DNA from: Bacilli bacterium
GTDB lineage: Bacteria; Bacillota_I; Bacilli_A; RF39; UBA660
Reading direction: 5' to 3'
NCBI GenBank assembly: GCA_900772095.1
Contig: CAAGQJ010000056.1
Coordinates: forward strand, 1 to 17,133
DNA length: 17,133 nucleotides
Shown here piece after piece: positions 1 to 7,433 of this stretch; within the stretch, counting starts at the first letter, position 1, and the number at the start of each line of letters is the position of its first letter. Under the pieces are notes generated by a model that saw nothing but the letters and a program-made list of their open reading frames with translations, did no database searches and had not been told where the DNA came from. Both the position numbers and the translations under genes were made by a program.

Positions 1-9
1 CCCCCCCCC
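1..9. repeat. Homopolymer run of nine C at the window edge
   Basis: Nine consecutive C (G on the minus strand) is exceptional in this AT-rich sequence. It may be longer than seen because the window begins inside it. It could be a slippage-prone tract or an assembly-edge artefact. Confidence 0.7.
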
Positions 10-47
10 GAACATTTGTTCGTTTGGGTAATATTTATTTTCTTCAT
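1..47 (-). CDS. Possible 5' end of a further minus-strand gene (partial, runs off the window)
   Basis: An ATG at 47 opens a frame that stays open to the window edge and reads MKKINITQTNKCSGG. A GAAGGGAAG stretch about 8 nt upstream could serve as Shine-Dalgarno, and the frame starts only 18 nt after the noc stop, as expected for an operon partner. In Bacillus the gene after noc is soj (parA), but the visible residues do not show a ParA Walker motif, so no product is assigned. The frame runs through a LexA-box-like palindrome and a homopolymer run, so it could equally be non-coding. Confidence 0.25.
   Translation of the reverse strand, partial: MKKINITQTNKCSGG
9..22. promoter_or_regulatory. 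LexA (SOS) box-like palindrome
   Basis: The plus strand reads CGAACATTTGTTCG and the minus strand CGAACAAATGTTCG. The minus-strand reading matches the Gram-positive LexA consensus CGAACRNRYGTTYG at every position. The gene it would control is not visible: it lies past the left edge, or the site sits inside the first codons of the partial frame there. The match is exact, but function is inferred. Confidence 0.45.
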
Positions 48-65
48 TTAGTACTTCCCTTCGTT

Positions 66-1121
66 TTATTTATTTTTATCTATTTTTATTACTATTTGAT
101 AAATGTTTTCAAAGTCAAATTCTTCTACATTGATAGAAAAACCAAATTTTTCTGTGTTTTGAACAGCTTGTCTTACATTGTTTATTGCAAATCTTAGGTC
201 GTAAATATTTGAATATTCTGTTTGTGATGGAGTATTTACACTTCCTATAATGGGTCCACTTGGTGTTACATTTTCTATTTTTGGTATTACTGTTGGTCCT
301 ATTTCTTCTTTTGGTTCTTCTTGTATTCTTAATCTATCAAAGATATTTTCGGTTTGTATTTCTCTTTCGTTATTGTGAGGTTCTTCTGGTGGTAATTCTA
401 CTTTGTTTGGTTCTATAACAGGAGTTGGTGCTGGGGTTATTGATGGCATTTGTACTTCTTTTTGTTGTTCATATGAGGGAGTTATTTCTTCTTTATTTTC
501 TTCTTGATTTATTGGTTTACCTGTTATTATTGCTATTTCATCATCTAATTGTTTTACAGTCATTCTATTTAAAAGAACTTTTTCTAGCAATTCTTTTTGT
601 TTATTTTTATCTTCAATATTTAATAAACTTCTTGCATGACGTTCTGAAATTTTTCCATTTAATAATGCAGTTTGTACATCCTCATCTAAGTTTAGTAATC
701 TTAATTTATTTGCAATTGTTGATTGTGATTTACCTAAGCTTACTGCTAATTCATCTTGAGTTAAATTATCTAATTTTAGAATTGTTTGATATGTTCTCGC
801 TTCTTCGATTGGTGTTAGGTCTTTTCTTTGTAAGTTTTCTAATAGAGCAATCTTTGCAGTTTCTTTGTCATCTATATCTTTAACAATTGCTGGTATAGTT
901 TGTTTTCCTGCTAGTAGAGATGCACGGTATCTTCTTTCTCCAGCGACTATTTCATATTTATCGCCAACTTTTCTTACTATTATTGGTTGTATTACGCCAT
1001 GTTCTTTTATTGATTGTGATAATTCTTCTAAGGCGCTTTTATCAAATATTTCTCTTGGTTGAAATCTATTTGGCATTATATCATTTAAAGAAATTTCAAA
1101 TACTTCTTTTTCTAAATTCAT
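66..1121 (-). CDS. noc: Noc-type nucleoid occlusion protein (ParB/Noc family, CTP switch)
   Basis: ParB-family DNA clamp of 351 aa. CTPase motifs are present in order: NRFQPR near 18-23, GERRYRA at 62-68 and ENLQR at 95-99, followed by a helix-turn-helix (LGKSQSTIANKLRLL, about 129-143). The residues that separate Noc from ParB specificity are Q133, K139 and R161, as in Noc; the fourth (K in Bacillus Noc) is N144. The C-terminus (RFAINNVRQAV...FDFENIYQIVIKI) resembles the Noc end as I remember it. Noc binds its own sites and keeps FtsZ from dividing over the nucleoid. It is longer than Bacillus Noc (about 283 aa) because of a Pro/Glu-rich linker at about 200-300. The short N-terminus lacks the usual amphipathic membrane-targeting helix. 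I chose ATG 1121, with AGGGA 5 nt upstream; the ATG at 1139 has no close Shine-Dalgarno. It sits directly after rsmG, as in Bacillus. Confidence 0.85.
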   Translation of the reverse strand: MNLEKEVFEISLNDIMPNRFQPREIFDKSALEELSQSIKEHGVIQPIIVRKVGDKYEIVAGERRYRASLLAGKQTIPAIVKDIDDKETAKIALLENLQRKDLTPIEEARTYQTILKLDNLTQDELAVSLGKSQSTIANKLRLLNLDEDVQTALLNGKISERHARSLLNIEDKNKQKELLEKVLLNRMTVKQLDDEIAIITGKPINQEENKEEITPSYEQQKEVQMPSITPAPTPVIEPNKVELPPEEPHNNEREIQTENIFDRLRIQEEPKEEIGPTVIPKIENVTPSGPIIGSVNTPSQTEYSNIYDLRFAINNVRQAVQNTEKFGFSINVEEFDFENIYQIVIKIDKNK

Positions 1122-1167
1122 ATTTATCCCTGCTTTCATTCTTTTTATCTATCTTCCCTATATTATC

Positions 1168-1196
1168 ATTTTATAATATATGAAAAATTTTTTCAA
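1168..1196 (-). promoter_or_regulatory. Predicted noc promoter
   Basis: On the minus strand TTGAAA (1196-1191) and TAAAAT (1173-1168) are separated by 17 nt, a good sigma-A match. It lies about 47 nt before the chosen noc start, so noc can be transcribed independently of the upstream rpmH-rsmG operon. Confidence 0.55.
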
Positions 1197-1346
1197 TACT
1201 TTTTTGTTAAAATTAAAAAGTTTCGCTATTGAAAATTTTATTTTATTATTTCTATGCACTAAAATCTTGATTTGTTTTTGGTTATTTCTAAAGAATTTAT
1301 TTTCGTTCATTTTTCTACTTATTTATTTTAATATAAAAAGAGAACT

Positions 1347-2051
1347 TTACAGTGGATTTTTTTTAATCTTTGCAAAGTCTCTTGGGTATATATTGTTTGT
1401 TCTTGATATTTTTTGTAATTTTAGAAGGGTTCTTGTACTATTTTCTTTTGGTAATTTAAATGCTAAGTTTTCTTTTATATTATATCCTAATTTGTTGATG
1501 GCATTTGTTGAAGTTTTTAGTTCTTCTTTTATATCACCTTTCATTAAAATAAAATAACCATTTATTTTTAGAGCTTGGGTTCCTAATTCTAAGATTATAT
1601 TTGTTTTTGATACAGCTCGTGATACTAGAACATCGTATTTTTCTATGTTTGATTTGGAAAATTCTTCAATTCTAGAATTTACTGTTTTTATGTTTTTTAA
1701 ATCTAGTTCTTTAATTACTTCATTTAAAAAGTTTATTCTTTTATTTAATGAATCTACCAAAGTTATATTAAGATTAGGGAATACTATTTTTAATACTATT
1801 CCTGGAAATCCTGCGCCTGTTCCTAAATCTGCTAGAGAAATGTTTTCATTTAGATTTATTATTTTTGTGATTGTTAAACTGTCATAGAAGTGTTTTAGAT
1901 AGACTTCTTCTTTTTGTGTTATTGTGGTTAAGTTTATTTTTTTATTTTTTTCTATTAGTAGTTCATAGTATTTATCTAAACTATTTAATTGTTTATTAGT
2001 AAGTTTAATGTTTATTTTTTCTAGTTCTAGTAAAAATTCTTCTCTAGTCAT
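1347..2051 (-). CDS. rsmG: 16S rRNA (guanine-527-N7)-methyltransferase RsmG
   Basis: Cytoplasmic SAM-dependent enzyme (formerly GidB) that makes m7G527 in the 530 loop of 16S rRNA. At 234 aa it has the normal family length. The Rossmann SAM-binding motif LADLGTGAGFPG lies at about 73-84, and the NLT and HFYDSL segments near 40-59 and the VSRAV segment near 132-136 are typical of the family. Its start overlaps the mnmG end by 8 nt, and its Shine-Dalgarno (AGAGG, about 5 nt before the ATG) lies inside mnmG, so translation is probably coupled. It is the last gene before a 206-nt gap. No strong hairpin terminator is visible after its TAA, so some read-through into noc is possible. In other bacteria loss of RsmG gives low-level streptomycin resistance. 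Confidence 0.95.
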   Translation of the reverse strand: MTREEFLLELEKINIKLTNKQLNSLDKYYELLIEKNKKINLTTITQKEEVYLKHFYDSLTITKIINLNENISLADLGTGAGFPGIVLKIVFPNLNITLVDSLNKRINFLNEVIKELDLKNIKTVNSRIEEFSKSNIEKYDVLVSRAVSKTNIILELGTQALKINGYFILMKGDIKEELKTSTNAINKLGYNIKENLAFKLPKENSTRTLLKLQKISRTNNIYPRDFAKIKKNPL

Positions 2052-3903
2052 TTTTACCTCTTTTTAAGTTTATCATTAAAACACTTATATCAGATGGGTT
2101 AACACCGCTTATACGCATTGCTTGTCCTATTGAAGTTGGTTTTATTTTATTTAATTTATCTCTTGCTTCAAGGGCAAGATTTGGTATTTTTGTATAATCT
2201 AATGTTTCTGGAATTAGGATTTGTTCATATTCTAGCATTTTTTTAGCTTCTTTTTCTTGTTTTTTTATGTATCCTTCGTATTTTATTGATATTTCTACTT
2301 CGTTTATTACATCTTTTCTATATTTTGTGGTTATATAGTTTTTTATTTTGTTATAAGTTATTTCTGGTCTTTTTAGTAATTCGTATAATGAAATTCTGTC
2401 TTTTAGTGATGTAATTTTTAGTTTTTTTAGGTATTCATTTGTTTCTTTTGTTGGAGTTAGATATGTTTCTTTTAGAGTTTTTGTTAATTCTTTTATTTGT
2501 TCTTTTTTTTCTTTGAATAGTCTATATTTATCGTCTTTTACTAGTCCTATTTTTCTTCCGTATTCTGTTAATCTTAAATCTGCATTGTCATCTCTTAATA
2601 GTAGGCGATATTCTGCGCGTGATGTTAGTAAGCGATATGGTTCTTTTGTACCTTTTGTTACTAGGTCATCTATTAAAACACCAATATATGATTCATTTCT
2701 TTTTAGAATTAGGGGACTTTTTTCTTCTAGTTTTAAAGAGGCATTTATTCCGGCGATTAATCCTTGACATGCGGCTTCTTCATATCCACTTGTTCCATTT
2801 ATTTGACCTGCGGTAAATAAGTTTTCTATTTTTTTGGTTTCTAGACTTTGTTTTAATTCTTGTGGGTCTATTGCATCGTATTCGATAGCATAGGCATATT
2901 TTAATATTTTTGCTTTTTCTAAACCTGGTAAACTATGGACCATTAGTTCTTGGATGTCTTCAGGCATGCTTGTTGAAAATCCTTGTAAATAAATGTCATC
3001 ATAGTATTTACTTTCTGGTTCTAGAAATAATTGGTGTCTTTCTTTATCACTAAATCTTACTATTTTGTCTTCGATAGATGGACAGTATCTTGGTCCAATT
3101 CCTTCGACATACCCTCCATACATACTTGATTTTGATAAGTTTTGTTTTATTATTTCATGAGTGGTTTTTGTTGTATATATGAGATAGCATTTTTCTTGTT
3201 CTTTTATTTTATAATATGATTTGTTTTCATATGAAAAAGTTAGTTTTTTGTTATCTCCAGGTTGGACTAGCGCCTTGCTGTAATCGATTGATTTTTTCTC
3301 TATTCTAGGAGGTGTTCCTGTTTTTAATCTTTGAATTGTGAAACCTAATTCTTTTAAATTATCGCTTAAGTGAAGGGATGGTTTTTCTCCATGGGGTCCT
3401 CCACTTGTTTTTTTGGAACCTCTTAAAATCATTCCTTTTAGATATGTTCCTGTTGTTAGGATAACAATATTACTTAGTATTTCTTCATTATTATTTAGTT
3501 TTACTCCTTTTATTTTGTTATTTTCTACTAGTAGCTTTTCAACTAAACCTTCTTTTATATCTAAGTTGGGTTCTTGTTTTAAAGTTTCTATCATGTTTTT
3601 TCCATATGTTACTTTGTCTATTTGTGCTCTTAGAGCCCATACTGCAGGTCCTTTTCTAGTATTTAGTTTTTTTATTTGTAGCAGTGATTTGTCTGTGTTT
3701 TTGCCCATTTCTCCACCAAGAGCATCTATTTCTCTTACCACAACTCCTTTAGCAGGTCCTCCGATTGAAGGATTGCATGGGGCATCTGCAATGTTGTTTA
3801 TGTTACCTGTTATTAATAGAGTTTTGTGATTTTTTCTAGAACATGCTAGGGCGGCTTCACAACCTGCGTGGCCTCCTCCTACTACTATAATTTCGTAATT
3901 CAT
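2044..3903 (-). CDS. mnmG: tRNA uridine-5-carboxymethylaminomethyl modification enzyme MnmG (GidA)
   Basis: FAD-dependent partner of MnmE; the complex installs the 5-carboxymethylaminomethyl group on wobble U34 of certain tRNAs, using methylene-tetrahydrofolate and glycine. With the chosen start it is 619 aa, close to the family length. The dinucleotide-binding fingerprint VVGGGHAGCEAA starts at residue 7. The family blocks CNPSIGGPAKG, GTYLKG and GTSGYEEAA (the last near 360) follow, and the C-terminal MnmE-binding domain ends with SGVNPSDISVL. I chose the ATG at 3903 because AGGTGA sits about 6 nt upstream and the protein then begins MNYEIIVVGG like its relatives. A start eight codons earlier would overlap the mnmE end. 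The gap to mnmE is 8 nt, so the two partners are co-expressed. Confidence 0.96.
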   Translation of the reverse strand: MNYEIIVVGGGHAGCEAALACSRKNHKTLLITGNINNIADAPCNPSIGGPAKGVVVREIDALGGEMGKNTDKSLLQIKKLNTRKGPAVWALRAQIDKVTYGKNMIETLKQEPNLDIKEGLVEKLLVENNKIKGVKLNNNEEILSNIVILTTGTYLKGMILRGSKKTSGGPHGEKPSLHLSDNLKELGFTIQRLKTGTPPRIEKKSIDYSKALVQPGDNKKLTFSYENKSYYKIKEQEKCYLIYTTKTTHEIIKQNLSKSSMYGGYVEGIGPRYCPSIEDKIVRFSDKERHQLFLEPESKYYDDIYLQGFSTSMPEDIQELMVHSLPGLEKAKILKYAYAIEYDAIDPQELKQSLETKKIENLFTAGQINGTSGYEEAACQGLIAGINASLKLEEKSPLILKRNESYIGVLIDDLVTKGTKEPYRLLTSRAEYRLLLRDDNADLRLTEYGRKIGLVKDDKYRLFKEKKEQIKELTKTLKETYLTPTKETNEYLKKLKITSLKDRISLYELLKRPEITYNKIKNYITTKYRKDVINEVEISIKYEGYIKKQEKEAKKMLEYEQILIPETLDYTKIPNLALEARDKLNKIKPTSIGQAMRISGVNPSDISVLMINLKRGKND

Positions 3904-3911
3904 AAGTTCAC

Positions 3912-5264
3912 CTACTTTCCTACGCAAAAGTTTTGAAATAGATTATCTAATAATTCTTCACTATATGTTTCTCCGATTATTTCTCCTAAAAGTTGCCAAG
4001 CATTTTTTAAATCTATTTCTATCATGTCTATTTCTTCGCCTTTATTTAAGGATTTTTCTGCTTCTAAAAGGCTTGTTTTTGCTTGTTCTAATGTTTTTAA
4101 ACTACTGATATTTGATAAATAAGTGTAATCATTGTAATCTATTTTACCAATGTTAAACATTTCTTTTATTTTATCTTTTAGACTTTCTATACCGCTTTCA
4201 TCTAAAGTATTAGTATAAATTATGTCTTGTTTATATTTTTGTGGTAATTTTAAGTTTCTTTCTAAATCATTTTTATTAACAACAATAATTCTTTTTTTAT
4301 TTTGGGTTAAATCTAATAAATTTTTGTCTTCTTCGGTTAATTCTTCATTATTATTTAACACTAGAATAATTAAATCTGCTTCTTCTATTTGCTTTAGTGA
4401 TTTGTTTACTCCAATTTGTTCTACTACATCACTAGATTTTCTTATTCCTGCTGTGTCTATTAGATTTAAAATGTTTCCATCTAAATTAATTTGAGCTTCT
4501 ACTATGTCTCTTGTGGTACCTGGAATATCAGTTACTATAGCTTTTTCTTCATGTAAAAGTATGTTTAAAATACTACTTTTTCCTACGTTTGGTCTACCTA
4601 TAATGGCTACATTTATACCATTTTCTATTATTTTACTATTTTTACTATTTTCTATTATTTTGTTTATGTCTTCTTTTATAGTAACTAATTCTTTTTTTAT
4701 TTTTTGTTTGGTCATTATTTCAATATCTAAGTATTCTGGATAATCTATATTTACTTCAATATTACTTATAATATCTATTAATTTATTTCGTAATTCTTTT
4801 ATTTTTGTGGTTGTATTTCCTTGTAAGTTCCTAATTGCTATTTTTCTGGCATTTTCGCTTTTTACGTTTATTAAATCGCTTACTGCTTGGGCTTTTGTTA
4901 AATCAATTCTGCCATTTAAAAATGCTCTTTTTGTAAATTCTCCTGGTTCTGCAAGGCGACAACCGTTTTCTAGTAAGAGTTCTAATACTTTTCTTGTTGT
5001 AGTTATGCCTCCGTGACAGTTTATTTCTACTACATCTTCTTTTGTGAAAGTTTTTGGGGCTTTCATTAGACTTACTAATACTTCATCTATTGTTTCATTT
5101 TTGTCTTTTATATATCCATAGTTTATAGTGTGACTTTCTTTTTTGGTTAAGTCGTTTGTAAAGATTTTGTTTACTATTTTTATAGCGTCTTTTCCACTTA
5201 CTCTTATAATTGAAATTGCTCCAATTCCTGGTGTTGTTGATATTGCTGTTATTGTATCGTTCAT
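3912..5264 (-). CDS. mnmE: tRNA modification GTPase MnmE (TrmE)
   Basis: G protein of the MnmEG tRNA U34 modification complex, 450 aa, full length. The N-terminal tetrahydrofolate-binding domain begins ITAISTTPGIGAISIIRVSG. The inserted G domain shows G1 GRPNVGKS at 223-230, G2 GTTRD at 249-253, G3 DTAG at 270-273 and G4 NKND at 330-333. The protein ends FCVGK, the conserved C-terminal C(I/V/L)GK motif whose Cys (C447) is needed for modification. The start has a strong AAAGGAG Shine-Dalgarno 9 nt upstream. It lies between jag (33-nt gap) and mnmG, the usual Bacilli order. Confidence 0.97.
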   Translation of the reverse strand: MNDTITAISTTPGIGAISIIRVSGKDAIKIVNKIFTNDLTKKESHTINYGYIKDKNETIDEVLVSLMKAPKTFTKEDVVEINCHGGITTTRKVLELLLENGCRLAEPGEFTKRAFLNGRIDLTKAQAVSDLINVKSENARKIAIRNLQGNTTTKIKELRNKLIDIISNIEVNIDYPEYLDIEIMTKQKIKKELVTIKEDINKIIENSKNSKIIENGINVAIIGRPNVGKSSILNILLHEEKAIVTDIPGTTRDIVEAQINLDGNILNLIDTAGIRKSSDVVEQIGVNKSLKQIEEADLIILVLNNNEELTEEDKNLLDLTQNKKRIIVVNKNDLERNLKLPQKYKQDIIYTNTLDESGIESLKDKIKEMFNIGKIDYNDYTYLSNISSLKTLEQAKTSLLEAEKSLNKGEEIDMIEIDLKNAWQLLGEIIGETYSEELLDNLFQNFCVGK

Positions 5265-5288
5265 TTTCTACCACTCCTTTAATGCAGA

Positions 5289-5310
5289 AAAAGAGGATTA
5301 TTCCTCTTTT
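5289..5310 (-). terminator. Stem-loop over the jag stop codon (weak terminator or processing hairpin)
   Basis: A 9-bp stem (AAAAGAGGA with TCCTCTTTT) and a 4-nt loop containing the jag stop. On the minus strand the 3' arm ends in a run of U. The next gene, mnmE, starts about 25 nt later with no room for a promoter, so at most it reduces read-through. Confidence 0.35.
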
Positions 5311-5906
5311 GATTTAATTACTACGCATCTATTTGGTTCTTCGCCAATGCTTTCAGTATAAACATCTTTGCTATCTGTTAAAGCATTATGTATTATTCTT
5401 CGATCAAATGCATTCATAGGGTCTAATTTTACTTCTTGTTTGCTTCTTGCGACATCTTTTGCTGTTATTTTTGCTAATTTTTCTAATCTATTTCTTCTTT
5501 TTTGTCTATAGTCATTAACATCTACTGTAAATCTATAGTAACTGTTTGTATCTTTTTCTATCATGTGAAGTGCAAGTATTTGCAATGCTTCGATTGTTCT
5601 TCCATTTTTTCCTATTAAAATGGAACTTTCATTAGTAATTAAATTAAATATTGGGGAATCGTCTCTAGTTTTTACTTCTATTTTTGCGTCCATTCCCATA
5701 TTTTTTACTGTATTTAATAAGAAACTTTTTATTTCATTATTTAAATCATATTTAGTTATTGCTTCTATTTCATATTTTTTATTAAAGAGTCCCTTTTTAC
5801 TATTTTTTTCAATAATTATTATTTCATCTATATTAGCATTTAATCCTTCAGTTGCTAATTTTATTGCTTCTTCTTTGGTTTTTCCTATAAAACTTCTTTT
5901 ATTCAT
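5298..5906 (-). CDS. jag: RNA-binding protein Jag / KhpB (SpoIIIJ-associated)
   Basis: Three-domain RNA-binding protein of 202 aa in the usual position after yidC. It has a Jag_N domain at 1-50 (starting RSFIGKTKEEAI and containing KKGLF), a KH domain at about 65-130 with the GKNG loop at 99-102, and a C-terminal R3H domain with the R-x3-H signature at 169-173 (RRIIH). In Gram-positive bacteria KhpB/Jag works with KhpA on RNA and influences cell elongation and division. The ATG overlaps the end of yidC by 8 nt, with AGGAG about 8 nt upstream, so translation is probably coupled. Nothing is missing or fused. Confidence 0.94.
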   Translation of the reverse strand: MNKRSFIGKTKEEAIKLATEGLNANIDEIIIIEKNSKKGLFNKKYEIEAITKYDLNNEIKSFLLNTVKNMGMDAKIEVKTRDDSPIFNLITNESSILIGKNGRTIEALQILALHMIEKDTNSYYRFTVDVNDYRQKRRNRLEKLAKITAKDVARSKQEVKLDPMNAFDRRIIHNALTDSKDVYTESIGEEPNRCVVIKSKEE

Positions 5907-6819
5907 GGACTTTACTCCTATCAGTTAATAAATTTTGAAATATTGTAAATAATGATGATGTTATCCAATATATACCTATAGCTGTTGTTAAAGAAAATGA
6001 CATAAATCCAATAAATACAGTCATAAAAATCATCATCATATTATTTTGTTTCTGTAATTCTGGACTTGCTACTGCTCTATTCATTTTAAATGAAAAATAT
6101 GTTGTTGCTATTATTAATAATGGAATAATTATATATTTATAACTTCCTCCTGTTATGGCTATCCAAGGGGTTAAACCCATATTAAATGTTAAAAACTCAC
6201 CTTCAAATATTGCTGGTATTCTGTTAATTGCTTCTAGAAAAGCGAATAATAATGGTAATTGTATAAATGAGAATAAACATCCAGATATTGGATTGATATT
6301 ATATTTTTTATAAACTAGCATTGTTTCTTGACTTTTCTTTTGTAATGATTCAGAATCTGTTTTTCCTTCATATTTTTTTTCTATTCTGTTTAATTCTGGT
6401 TGAGCTTTTTTTATTATTTCTGACTGCATTGCAGTATTTTTTGTAAGTGGAAATAATATTAATCTTATTATTAGTGTTATTACAATTAGTGCAAGTGCAG
6501 TGCTGTTAAATAATCCTCCTAGTTTTATTATGGCTACTCCAAGTGGTCTTACAAAGAAACTGTTCCATAATCCTTCGTAATTTCCTGTTAATTTTAAGTC
6601 ATTACAATCAGGTAATTCTGAAATATCTTTACCATTTTTTTCATATATTTCAAGCATTTCTTTGTCTTCTGGTTTACAAAGAATATTTTCAGTAACACTC
6701 TGCCCTGTTATTTCGTTTTTAACAGGTTTGTTGTCTTTATCTTTTAATGTTTTTGTACAACCGGTTAAAGTTAATAAAAGTAATAATAGAATCATTATCT
6801 TTTTACAATTTTTTTTCAT
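5899..6819 (-). CDS. yidC: Membrane protein insertase YidC/OxaA1 (SpoIIIJ type, lipoprotein)
   Basis: Inserts and folds membrane proteins, with or without SecYEG. At 306 aa it has a lipoprotein signal peptide with lipobox LTGC (C21) typical of Gram-positive YidC. An extracytoplasmic stretch (22 to about 85) is followed by five membrane segments, the first at about 100-125 carrying the conserved groove arginine R119 (LIIRLILFPLT). A cytoplasmic hairpin at about 126-175 follows, rich in charge and containing QPELNRIEKKY. The extracytoplasmic stretch holds two further cysteines, C48 and C72, which could form a disulphide. The Shine-Dalgarno (AAAGGAG) lies in the last codons of rnpA; the gap between the genes is 3 nt. 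Confidence 0.95.
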   Translation of the reverse strand: MKKNCKKIMILLLLLLTLTGCTKTLKDKDNKPVKNEITGQSVTENILCKPEDKEMLEIYEKNGKDISELPDCNDLKLTGNYEGLWNSFFVRPLGVAIIKLGGLFNSTALALIVITLIIRLILFPLTKNTAMQSEIIKKAQPELNRIEKKYEGKTDSESLQKKSQETMLVYKKYNINPISGCLFSFIQLPLLFAFLEAINRIPAIFEGEFLTFNMGLTPWIAITGGSYKYIIIPLLIIATTYFSFKMNRAVASPELQKQNNMMMIFMTVFIGFMSFSLTTAIGIYWITSSLFTIFQNLLTDRSKVHE

Positions 6820-6822
6820 AAT

Positions 6823-7155
6823 TTATTTCTCCTTTAATTTAGCAAATAAATTTATTAATTCGCTAGATAACTCTTCATATGGTAAATTTATTGCATCTTT
6901 TTTTATTATTATAATATAGTTTTGATTACTTTGGTATATTTTTTTGTTATTATCTATTATAGATTTAACTCTTCTTTTCATTTTATTTCTTGTTACGGCA
7001 TTTCCAAATTTTTTAACAAATGTTATACCGAATTTTGAAATATTAGAATTGTTTTTTTCTTTATTAATTATGAAATATTTACTACTTTTACCATTTCTTT
7101 TTGTGATTATTCTGTTAAAATCTTCACTTTTTTTTATTATGTTTTGTTTTTTCAC
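6823..7155 (-). CDS. rnpA: Ribonuclease P protein component
   Basis: Small basic protein that binds the RNase P RNA and helps process the 5' end of pre-tRNAs. The family signature is the RNR block GNAVTRNKMKRRVKS. I chose the GTG at 7155 (110 aa): a full GGAGG sits 5 nt upstream, and the product then starts VKKQNIIKKSEDF like its relatives. In-frame TTG and ATG codons farther upstream (7173, 7167) have no Shine-Dalgarno, and the ATG overlaps the one used by the GTG. It follows rpmH after 40 nt containing a hairpin, and yidC begins 3 nt after its stop. Confidence 0.94.
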   Translation of the reverse strand: MKKQNIIKKSEDFNRIITKRNGKSSKYFIINKEKNNSNISKFGITFVKKFGNAVTRNKMKRRVKSIIDNNKKIYQSNQNYIIIIKKDAINLPYEELSSELINLFAKLKEK

Positions 7156-7175
7156 TTGAACCTCCATAATCAAAA

Positions 7176-7194
7176 ATCCACTTTTTTAGTGGAT
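7176..7194 (-). terminator. Attenuator-type hairpin between rpmH and rnpA
   Basis: On the minus strand ATCCACT-AAAAA-AGTGGAT forms a 7-bp stem with a 5-nt loop, followed at once by U residues. It lies immediately after the rpmH stop and upstream of the rnpA Shine-Dalgarno. A partial terminator here would let the cell make far more L34 than RNase P protein; the structure is visible, the role inferred. Confidence 0.6.
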
Positions 7195-7195
7195 A

Positions 7196-7321
7196 TTATT
7201 TTGATAATGTTTTTCTACCTTTACTTCTTCTTCTATTAATAATACCTGATTTCATACGTGAAAAGAATCCATGTTTCTTTTTTCTTCTACGCTTATTAGG
7301 TTGATAAGTTCCTATTTTCAT
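7196..7321 (-). CDS. rpmH: 50S ribosomal protein L34
   Basis: Very basic 41-residue protein beginning MKIGTYQPNKRRRKKKHGF and ending RRRSKGRKTLSK, recognisable as L34 from the TYQPN, HGF and KGRK-LS blocks. L34 binds 23S rRNA in the large subunit. The usual bacterial length is about 44. Compared with a typical L34 there is one extra residue after MK and about four missing in the middle (the usual NGRKVLARRR region is SGIINRRR). A strong GGAGGTG Shine-Dalgarno sits 5 nt before the ATG, and a consensus promoter lies about 30 nt farther upstream. It is the first gene of the leftward operon. Confidence 0.95.
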   Translation of the reverse strand: MKIGTYQPNKRRRKKKHGFFSRMKSGIINRRRSKGRKTLSK

Positions 7322-7350
7322 GAAAACACCTCCAAACTCAATTCGTTATT

Positions 7351-7379
7351 ATTATAAATAATATTATGAAAGTTGTCAA
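7351..7379 (-). promoter_or_regulatory. Consensus sigma-A promoter of the rpmH operon
   Basis: On the minus strand TTGACA (7379-7374) and TATAAT (7356-7351) are exactly 17 nt apart, a perfect match to the vegetative consensus, about 30 nt before the rpmH start. Confidence 0.9.
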
Positions 7380-7433
7380 TAATTTTTTGATTTTCAAATT
7401 AAACAATATTGTCTTATAGAGATTTTAACTATT

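Noticed and set aside
1158..1310. A 50-codon minus-strand frame (starting MNENKFFRNN) in the rsmG-noc gap.
   Set aside because: It has no Shine-Dalgarno, has the Lys/Asn/Ile/Phe make-up of translated AT-rich filler, and runs through the predicted noc promoter.
3904..3927. An mnmG start eight codons upstream.
   Set aside because: It would overlap mnmE, and the AGGTGA site and family alignment both favour the ATG at 3903.
425..6919. Many plus-strand open frames opposite the left-arm genes, rich in Leu, Phe, Ser and Ile.
   Set aside because: They lie antisense to well-identified genes, lack start signals and show only hydrophobic low-complexity composition expected from reverse reading of AT-rich coding DNA.
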